Assembly: GCA_002887195.1 (NCBI GenBank)
Contig: PJAB01001659.1
Location: forward strand, 1 to 13,009
Length of the DNA: 13,009 nucleotides
Source of the DNA: Chrysochromulina parva
Lineage: Eukaryota; Haptophyta; Prymnesiales; Chrysochromulinaceae
Direction of reading: 5' to 3'
The stretch's first letter is position 1. Each line of letters opens with the position of its first letter. The position numbers and the translations under genes were made by a program. The notes below the pieces were generated by a model, which was not told where the DNA came from, ran no database searches, and saw only the letters and a program-made list of their open reading frames with translations. This document shows positions 7,839-13,009 of the stretch, piece by piece.

Positions 7839-8037
7839 GGTACCAAGCGACCGAAGACCGCGGGCGTGGCGGTCGCTCCTCTTCCCTTGCGGATGTCGCG
7901 CGATTGACGGCGTCGGGGCTCGGTTCACACGCAGTATTTACTTTTAACAAACGCGGAAAAAGCAGTTTCTGACCCTTGATTACAAATGATTTTTATTTGA
8001 ATTTACGGGACCGCAAAACACGAAAGCCGAAAAACAA
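7839..8037. promoter_or_regulatory. Shared divergent promoter region
   Basis: This 199-bp gap separates the start codons of the BRE1-like gene (minus) and the tRNA-binding gene (plus). The half next to BRE1 is GC-rich; from about 7933 to 8037 it becomes clearly AT-rich (TATTTACTTTTAAC, then TTTTTATTTGAATTTA), unlike the surrounding DNA. Both promoters must lie here or overlap the genes, so co-regulation is plausible. No exact TATA box or known operator can be named. Confidence 0.6.
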
Positions 8038-8565
8038 ATGGGCTTCGTGGTGGGTCTCGTCGCCGTATTGGAGAGCGTGGCAGGCAAGGACAAGCTATCG
8101 AAGCTGACGGTAGATGTTGGTGCCGCAGAGCAATTGACAATCGTGACCAACGCTTCTAACGTGAGTGAAGGCAGCCGAGTGGTGGTGGCGATGTTAGGAA
8201 CCGAACTTTCGGATGGAACGGTGGTGAAAAAGGCCTCCGTGGGCGGCGTGGTCAGCGAAGGCATGCTGTGCGATGCGCCAATGCTGAGTTGGGTCGGCGG
8301 CGGCGCTGGTGCAGCAGCTATTGTGCCAGACAGTTTTGCACCCGGGGACGCGCCGCCAGCAAGCAGACCCCGCATGGACCAGCCGAAAGCTGAAACTCCG
8401 GCGATGCCAGCAGTGGAGGTCAAACCGCTGTTCGAAAAGAAGCTCACAAAGGAGGAGAAAAAAGCAGCGGCCGCGGCCAAAAAGGCAGAGCGGGCCGCCA
8501 AGAAGGCGGCTGCCGGCGGGGAGTCTGGAGCTGCGGCAGATGATGACGGTGAGGACGCTGAGTGA
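8038..8565 (+). CDS. Stand-alone tRNA-binding domain protein (EMAP-II/Arc1p-type OB fold)
   Basis: This 175-residue protein is encoded in one exon. The ATG at 8038 is the first in frame after a TGA at 7987. Residues 1-87 match the tRNA-binding OB fold found in EMAP-II/AIMP1, yeast Arc1p, bacterial Trbp111 and the ends of some Met-, Tyr- and Phe-tRNA synthetases. The marks are a first strand (VVGLVAVLESVAGKDKL), then LTVDVG, a TIVTNASNV strand, GSRVVVAMLGTEL, and the typical late motif GVVSEGMLCDAP. Residues 96-112 (VPDSFAPGDAPPASRPR) look like the short segment that often closes this domain. A Lys/Ala/Glu-rich helix (134-160, EKKLTKEEKKAAAAAKKAERAAKK) follows, then an acidic end (DDDGEDAE). 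The lysine helix could strengthen RNA binding, as such helices do in eukaryotic synthetase cofactors. It probably binds tRNA in trans, helping a synthetase; which one is unknown. No synthetase catalytic domain is present. It begins almost at the first OB-fold strand, so a targeting peptide is absent unless an upstream exon exists. Confidence 0.8.
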   Translation: MGFVVGLVAVLESVAGKDKLSKLTVDVGAAEQLTIVTNASNVSEGSRVVVAMLGTELSDGTVVKKASVGGVVSEGMLCDAPMLSWVGGGAGAAAIVPDSFAPGDAPPASRPRMDQPKAETPAMPAVEVKPLFEKKLTKEEKKAAAAAKKAERAAKKAAAGGESGAAADDDGEDAE

Positions 8566-9081
8566 TATGCTACTGCTGCACGGCGCAGGGCATGCACATG
8601 CATATGTGGACCATGCCGTGCCGCGGCAATGACGAGAATCGACATGCACAGCTCCAGAGCACTCGCTTGACGCTGACGGTCTTGCGCGCCTCCGGACAAA
8701 CAGCCAGCTCGCACCTCACAAGAATCAAAATCACACACTGCACGTGCACCACGGGCGGCAATGTACACGTGGCATGCCGAGATCGTGGGCAAGATGGCCC
8801 GTTTCTCTTTCATCGCCAGGGCGTGACAAAAACGCGCTTTCCGCCCGTTGGTCTGTCTCGATGTGTGCGTCGAAATTACAGTCGAAAACTCGATAAGTCC
8901 CGCGATTACAACTGCCCGCAGCGCGGAGCGCGACACGTAATATGATTGCCGATGAGGCGCTCCGCTCGCTCTCATAGGGTAATTTTGGAAATCAGCCCTA
9001 CATATATCAATGAGTGCCAAGGCCCCCGGGGCGGGGGAGGATGGCGGGGAAGGCCAAACACGGCGCCGAAGGCCCGAAGCT
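8566..9081. other. Intergenic region downstream of the tRNA-binding gene
   Basis: No gene is supported. It should hold the 3' UTR of the tRNA-binding gene. Short local structure is visible: alternating GCATGCACATGCATATG around 8588-8606, and an 8-bp inverted repeat GCGGAGCG/CGCTCCGC at 8923-8930 and 8958-8965. Frames open here are short and basic, with no motif. Confidence 0.45.
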
Positions 9082-9123
9082 TAATCTCCTTCAATTGAGA
9101 TGGGAAGGAGATTAAGGAGATTA
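9082..9123. repeat. Perfect 11-bp hairpin with adjoining direct repeat
   Basis: TAATCTCCTTC (9082-9092) and GAAGGAGATTA (9104-9114) are perfect inverted copies around an 11-nt loop. AAGGAGATTA is then repeated at 9114-9123, overlapping the first copy by one base. The result is an inverted plus direct repeat cluster in otherwise unassigned DNA. Confidence 0.85.
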
Positions 9124-9132
9124 CAGTTCCTT

Positions 9133-9535
9133 TTATGTCAAGCTGATTTCATTTGAAGCAAAAGAAATGATGAAGTGTGGATCGATACGGACGGAATCAT
9201 CGGGGATGTGCAGCCTATGGTCGTCTAAACCCGCGGCTGTCCCTCTCAACCTTCTTCTCGAGCTCCTTCGCAAAGCCTTGAACAGGAGAGGTAACTGGGC
9301 CGTCATGCTCGCGATCTCGGCATGGCTCTTCATCCGGCAGAGTCTCCAGCAAATGCACAAGTTCCAACACCAGTTCGAGCAAAGCCGCCGAAACGCAGTC
9401 ATCCGCTCCGTCGTTTCGAAATATGCGATATCGTTCCATCAGCTTCGCCATGAGCGGCGGCATGCGCGCACCCCCTTCAACTCACCTCGCCTCAAGAAGT
9501 ACCCGTCAATGCCCTCTATCCTTGAGGGCCCGACG
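9133..9535 (-). other. Unresolved coding-like patch, minus strand (possible small or broken gene)
   Basis: Three pieces look protein-coding but do not join cleanly. Piece A (9535-9486) follows a convincing acceptor (CTAAC, then TGTCAATCTCCAG) and encodes VGPSRIEGIDGYFLRR before a consensus donor CGAG|GTGAGT. Piece B (9463-9215) can start at its own ATG and encodes 82 residues with an amphipathic helix (SAALLELVLELVHLLETLPDEE). Piece C (to 9133) ends LDDHRLHIPDDSVRIDPHFIISF...SLT with a stop, but in another frame. Joining B to C needs either a short GT-AG intron in the region 9212-9290 (for example GTTACC...GTTTAG) or a frameshift; joining A to B in phase needs an unusually short intron (about 43 nt). 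A 128-residue frame on the plus strand (9167-9553) covers the same bases and is the rival reading. I recognise no family. It may be a small gene, a decayed gene, or chance. Confidence 0.3.
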
Positions 9536-9565
9536 CTGGAGATTGACAGTTAGCCGCGAAAGCAA

Positions 9566-9597
9566 TGTGTGCTACCACTGCTGAGAGGTAGCACACA
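9566..9597. repeat. Perfect 11-bp hairpin
   Basis: TGTGTGCTACC (9566-9576) and GGTAGCACACA (9587-9597) are perfect inverted copies around a 10-nt loop. It sits 12 bp beyond the stop codon of the plus-strand frame 9167-9553 and just upstream of the candidate acceptor on the minus strand. Confidence 0.85.
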
Positions 9598-10406
9598 GTC
9601 CTGGCACACGCACAAGCCGAAACAGAGTAGCGCCCTCCGAGATGGCATGATGGCGAGTTTGAGCTGTCCACGCGACCGAGCAAATGTGCAGGTTCTGTAT
9701 GAATAGGTAATCAGACATGTTTGAGTTTGTGTCGTGCGTGATCACGGACACACGTATAGCGGACACTAGTAGAATCCGGGTAAACGTTTTGGGTTGCCAG
9801 TTGTCGTTTATATTTAGCACCTCTGACAGACCTCTGGAGCCAACTCCGCACGCACGCCACACGCGCACCCAGAACCGCTACGGCTGTCAGAACGTGAGAA
9901 ATGCAGCGACGAGCCGGAATGCGGAACGCAGACGACGCAGAGGAGGCTCCGAACCCGCCCAGGATCCATCAAACGAAACGGAACGGACGGGCTCTCCGGT
10001 CTCCGCATCCATGATCTCCGCATGGTCTCCCCATGCTCATGCTCTCCATGCCATGCACTCACCCTTCGAAGAGACCGGATCGCGACGGCGCTCCCTCCAC
10101 GATGGGAGCCGTTCGGACGACCCGCGCCCACCCGCTCAGTCACTCTGGGCTGCCACAGTCTCCGGCGCGCGCCGCCGTCTGAAGCCGCCGCTCACGCCGC
10201 TCGCCTCACCTCGCCAAGTTGAAGCCCCTTTCCCGCGCGCTTACTCCGCGTACGAACTGAACTCCGCGGTGTTGCCCTCGCTGCTCGCCACCCCCCACCC
10301 CGTCCACACTGTCGCGAAGGTTCCACCCGTCGCGAAGCTTCCAGCCGTCGAGACGAGTCCATCCGTCGCGAGGTCTGAGACGCGCGCCACGCCTTGGTGC
10401 CGAACG
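9598..10406. other. Unassigned region with a long doubtful plus-strand frame
   Basis: This follows the stop codon of the minus-strand kinase gene and so contains its 3' UTR. A plus-strand frame of 282 codons (9717-10565) crosses it and overlaps the kinase tail by 159 bp. Its translation is Arg/Ser/Pro/His-rich without a fold or motif apart from a six-residue repeat (see next entry). I lean to non-coding. A microsatellite-like patch rich in CTCCGCAT/CTCCATGC lies at about 10004-10057. Confidence 0.45.
10302..10374. repeat. Imperfect 18-bp tandem repeat
   Basis: About four units, for example TTCCACCCGTCGCGAAGC (10321-10338), TTCCAGCCGTCGAGACGA (10339-10356) and GTCCATCCGTCGCGAGGT (10357-10374), with a partial unit before (10302-10320). 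Translated on the plus strand the units read VPPVAK, LPAVET and SPSVAR. Confidence 0.8.
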
Positions 10407-13009
10407 TTATACGTTTTGCACACGATCTGGCTTCGGCGAGAACAGTCCCATGATCGTGGACATGATCGGCGGCATCTGACCGGCCTCGATTGTAGGTTGC
10501 GCGTTGAAGGTTGCGCCAAGTTCGAACGCAAGCGCAGGAGGATCGCCTTTCGTCAAGGTGATTGATCCTTGAGTTGGGGTATATGTGGGCATATGCAACG
10601 GAGCGAAGTAGGTCGCCGCACTGCCTTCGGAGGCATAGTTTGGCTCCGCGGATGTGTCCGTTTGCTGATCATCAGCTCGACGCAGCTGTGTCGAGGGGCG
10701 CGAAGCGCGCACACTGCCCTGTATGCGCTCCAGCTCGTCGACGATGAAAGGGAATGCAAGCCGCTCAGCAGGGTCCGTTCGAAGACTCCGGGTGGCAAGC
10801 GCGAGGATGCCAGGTGGGCATCCGCGTGCGTTGCGCAGCTGGTCGAGCGGGGTGGCTTGACCACCGACAATGATCGCCATGAGTGCGCGCGGCGCATCCT
10901 CCGGAGCCGTCCCGGTGGGCAGTTTCACATGACTGAATGGAATGGACCTCGTCCCCATGTGTGTGAGCAGGCATCCGAAGCTCCACACGTCGGTAGGCTT
11001 GGCTTTGGCGCCCGAAGTGTGGGCGATGGCCTCGGGAGCCATGTAGGGCGGCGTGCCCACGGGCCCCTCGGCCTCCCCAGCATACTGGAAGTTGGCGAGT
11101 GCGGTGCCAAAGTCGGCCACCTTGGCAACCCACTGCTCCGTGAGTAACACGTTGCCAGGCTTCAGGTCGCGATGGACCACATCCTTCGCATGAAGGTACG
11201 CCATGCCCTTGGCCACATCGAGGGCGATGAGGACGAGGGATGCCCCCCAAGTGGCGAGCTGATCGCGCTGCCGGTGGTGGTGCAGCACATCGAGCAACGA
11301 GGCGGGCATGAGCTCCATCAGAATGCCCGTCTTGCCGTCGTTGCCGTCGTGTGCGATGCCCATGGTGAGGAGCACATTGGGATGGTGCAGGCGCATCGTG
11401 AGCTCGAACTCGTTCAGAAGCTCTTGTAGCGCCGCTGGCGCAGTCGTCGCCCGAAGGCTCTTGATGGCGCATCGGGTCGAGTTGTACACGGCCACGCGCA
11501 CCTCACCAAAGCTGCCCGCTCCGAGACTCTCTTTCAGTGTCAGGTCATTCCAGCGCACAAGGTTGACCATGTGCATCACGCCTCCGTGCTTCTCGCCTCC
11601 TGCCAGATTCGACATCTCGACGGAGATGCCGCTTCCCTGTCGCACTGGTGGAGTTTGGGGAAGTGAATGCTTCGCGGCCGTCGGATCCACGCGGTTCCCA
11701 CCGCCCGGTTTCGCGCCAAAGTTGAAGGACGCGAGCATGTACTCTGACACAGATTTGGGCATCTCAGTGTGCTGCCTGTTGAGCACAATTGGCCCCAACG
11801 TGGGACTCTGCCGCTTGGTTTTCTTGGACTTGGCGGCCCAATAGCAGAGGTAGAGCGCGAGTATCAAGACAGGGCCGCCAACTCCGACACCGATACCCAC
11901 ACCGAGCGTGATCTCATCGTTCGCTGTGAGACTCAACGCGCTTGATGGCGAGGGAGCGCCGATGATGGGGGCGATCTCCGTGGTCACCGTGGGAGCGGAA
12001 ACGATGGTCGCCAGCTGGAGGACAGGCAAGGAGGTGGCCTGCAAGACGGCTTGGAGGGCGGCGGTCGAGGCCATCATGCCGGTAGTCGGGTTGGTGATCG
12101 CGGCCTGGACGGTCGCGGCCGCAGCCGTGCTGTACGTGGCGATCGTCGACTGGACGTTCACCGAGGCGGCCGTGATTCTAATCGTCACGTCTGCCGGCGA
12201 TACGCCCGCATTGGCAGCGACGGCGTCTCGGAGCGCCGTTTGCGCGGCGACGCCATAGTCGGAGACGGTGCCCGAGAGCACGAACGAGACCACGACCGTC
12301 GCAGCGAGCGGCGGCGGGTTGAGCGGTGGCGGTGGCGGAGAGGGCGGCGGCGGCGACGGTGATGGCGGTGGCGGCAGAGGCGAAGGCGGTGGCGGTGACG
12401 GGGGCGGCGGCGAAGGTGGCGGTGGTGAAGTCGACGGTGGGGGGGGAGAGGGCGAAGAGATGATGGCAGGCGGCGAGGGCGGCGGCGAAGGCGGCGGTGG
12501 TGAAGTCGACGGTGGGGGGGGAGAGGGCGAGGGCGGCAGGGGAGGAGGGGAAGGCGACGGTGGGGGGGGAGAGGGCGAGGGCGGCAGGGGAGGAGGGGAT
12601 GAAGGAGGTGGTGGCGACGGCGACGGCGGCGGCGGCGACGGCGGCGGCGGCGGTGAAGGTAGAGGTGAAGGAGGCGGCGACGAGATGGTGAGCAAAGCTA
12701 CCGGTCCGTAGATAGTGACGGCATACACGCAAGTTTGCGGCTCTGTGATGGTGCCCGTGATAGTCGACGCCAGCACGTCTGAAATCACTGTGAGCGTGGT
12801 TGCGCGTCCGCCGCCGCTGTTGCACGTGCCGTCGCCGTTCGCGTACGAGTGGACGAACCCGGTTGTACTATTGTACGTACCGAGCAAGATAGGTCCCTGA
12901 GCATTGGGCCAGGCGTTCGCACACGCCGCAGGACTTCCCTGGTCTCCAAACTGCTGGATGCGATCGCGGACAGAGATGCGGTAGCACCACCCGCCCACGG
13001 ACAGGAACA
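10407..13009 (-). CDS. MRH-lectin-like receptor Ser/Thr kinase with Pro-rich stalk (5' partial)
   Basis: The frame is open to the right edge, so the start and signal peptide are missing; 866 whole codons remain. Numbering from the Val at 12998: residues 1-105 resemble an MRH (mannose-6-phosphate-receptor homology) domain, with GGWCYRIS, LGTYNSTTG, YANGDGTCNSGGGRAT and TEPQTCVYAVTI. The likely sugar-contacting set is Q15/Q16, R65, E86 and Y92. Residues 107-230 are a Ser-Pro stalk. Residues 231-345 are an alpha/beta-like extracellular domain of a kind I associate with algal surface proteins, with VSFVLSGTVSDYG and AGVSPADVTIRITAASV. Residues about 363-386 form one membrane helix (GVGIGVGVGGPVLILALYLCYWAA) followed by SKKTKR, a stop-transfer signal. 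Residues 486-760 are a full kinase: GAGSFGEV (493-500), K513, helix-C E530, HRDLKPGN (609-616), DFG (629-631), APE (654-656), DVWSFG (670-675) and R746. The loop 'HPNVLLTMG' suggests the TKL/Raf-like group. The kinase should be active and cytoplasmic, with the lectin outside. No intron is seen. Confidence 0.85.
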   Translation of the reverse strand, partial: FLSVGGWCYRISVRDRIQQFGDQGSPAACANAWPNAQGPILLGTYNSTTGFVHSYANGDGTCNSGGGRATTLTVISDVLASTITGTITEPQTCVYAVTIYGPVALLTISSPPPSPLPSPPPPPSPPPPSPSPPPPSSPPPLPPSPSPPPPSPSPPPLPPSPSPPPPSTSPPPPSPPPSPPAIISSPSPPPPSTSPPPPSPPPPSPPPPSPLPPPPSPSPPPPSPPPPPLNPPPLAATVVVSFVLSGTVSDYGVAAQTALRDAVAANAGVSPADVTIRITAASVNVQSTIATYSTAAAATVQAAITNPTTGMMASTAALQAVLQATSLPVLQLATIVSAPTVTTEIAPIIGAPSPSSALSLTANDEITLGVGIGVGVGGPVLILALYLCYWAAKSKKTKRQSPTLGPIVLNRQHTEMPKSVSEYMLASFNFGAKPGGGNRVDPTAAKHSLPQTPPVRQGSGISVEMSNLAGGEKHGGVMHMVNLVRWNDLTLKESLGAGSFGEVRVAVYNSTRCAIKSLRATTAPAALQELLNEFELTMRLHHPNVLLTMGIAHDGNDGKTGILMELMPASLLDVLHHHRQRDQLATWGASLVLIALDVAKGMAYLHAKDVVHRDLKPGNVLLTEQWVAKVADFGTALANFQYAGEAEGPVGTPPYMAPEAIAHTSGAKAKPTDVWSFGCLLTHMGTRSIPFSHVKLPTGTAPEDAPRALMAIIVGGQATPLDQLRNARGCPPGILALATRSLRTDPAERLAFPFIVDELERIQGSVRASRPSTQLRRADDQQTDTSAEPNYASEGSAATYFAPLHMPTYTPTQGSITLTKGDPPALAFELGATFNAQPTIEAGQMPPIMSTIMGLFSPKPDRVQNV
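12309..12680 (-). repeat. Pro-rich stalk tract with nested recent duplications
   Basis: The plus strand is almost only G with A/T/C breaks; the coding strand gives SPPPP units. Two nested direct repeats are clear: a 50-bp repeat (12406-12455 and 12481-12530, one mismatch, spacing 75 bp) and a perfect 43-bp repeat (12508-12550 and 12556-12598, spacing 48 bp). Both spacings are multiples of three. Each copy holds a run of eight G (for example 12439-12446), and many GGG blocks lie close together, so G-quadruplex formation on the plus strand is likely. Confidence 0.9.

Noticed and set aside
7980..9020. 346-codon minus-strand frame opposite the tRNA-binding gene
   Set aside because: It lies antisense to an OB-fold gene and extends into non-coding DNA; its Ser/Ala-rich translation has no domain.
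9082..9597. Inverted-repeat transposon (MITE) with the two hairpins as terminal repeats
   Set aside because: The two hairpins differ in sequence and are not inverted copies of one another, and no target-site duplication is visible.
12178..12825. Alternative minus-strand frame through the kinase stalk
   Set aside because: It is a shifted reading of the same repeats (Ala/Thr/Ser-rich) with no flanking domains.

Overview
The window looks like nuclear DNA from a GC-rich unicellular alga. Reasons: long genes with little space between them, Ser-Pro4 (hydroxyproline-rich type) repeats, cysteine motifs of the CDDGG...GTDCxDC kind, short GT-AG introns, a histone-modifying E3 ligase and a transmembrane TKL-type kinase. 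A haptophyte (Emiliania/Chrysochromulina-like) is my best guess, from remembered protein style only; dinoflagellates, pelagophytes and green algae use similar domains. Nothing indicates a prokaryote, plasmid, phage or CRISPR locus.

Layout from left to right. (1) Bases 1-2175, plus strand: the 3' part of a gene for a secreted or surface protein with a Pro-rich stalk, a Cys-rich module, a second Pro-rich linker and four IPT/TIG domains. (2) 2391-4541, minus: an intronless Armadillo-repeat protein with a basic, Ser/Pro-rich tail. (3) 5321-7838, minus: a four-exon gene that I join into a BRE1/RNF20-like E3 ligase (coiled coil plus C-terminal C3HC4 RING), the type that monoubiquitinates histone H2B. 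(4) 8038-8565, plus: a small free-standing tRNA-binding (EMAP-II/Arc1-type OB-fold) protein, head to head with gene 3 across 199 bp. (5) 8566-10406: mostly unassigned, with two perfect hairpins around a coding-like patch, then a long doubtful ORF with an 18-bp repeat. (6) 10407-13009, minus, running off the right edge: a receptor kinase with an MRH-like lectin domain, Pro-rich stalk, extracellular alpha/beta domain, one membrane helix and a complete Ser/Thr kinase domain.

The genes do not form an operon or an obvious pathway. Two themes appear. The window is flanked by two cell-surface proteins with Pro-rich stalks (TIG array on the left, lectin kinase on the right), and the centre holds housekeeping or regulatory genes (H2B ubiquitin ligase, tRNA-binding factor, ARM scaffold). 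The most unusual observations are the MRH-type lectin receptor kinase and two introns of the BRE1 gene that look like copies of each other, each with its own 10-bp tandem duplication, which suggests introner-like intron gain.
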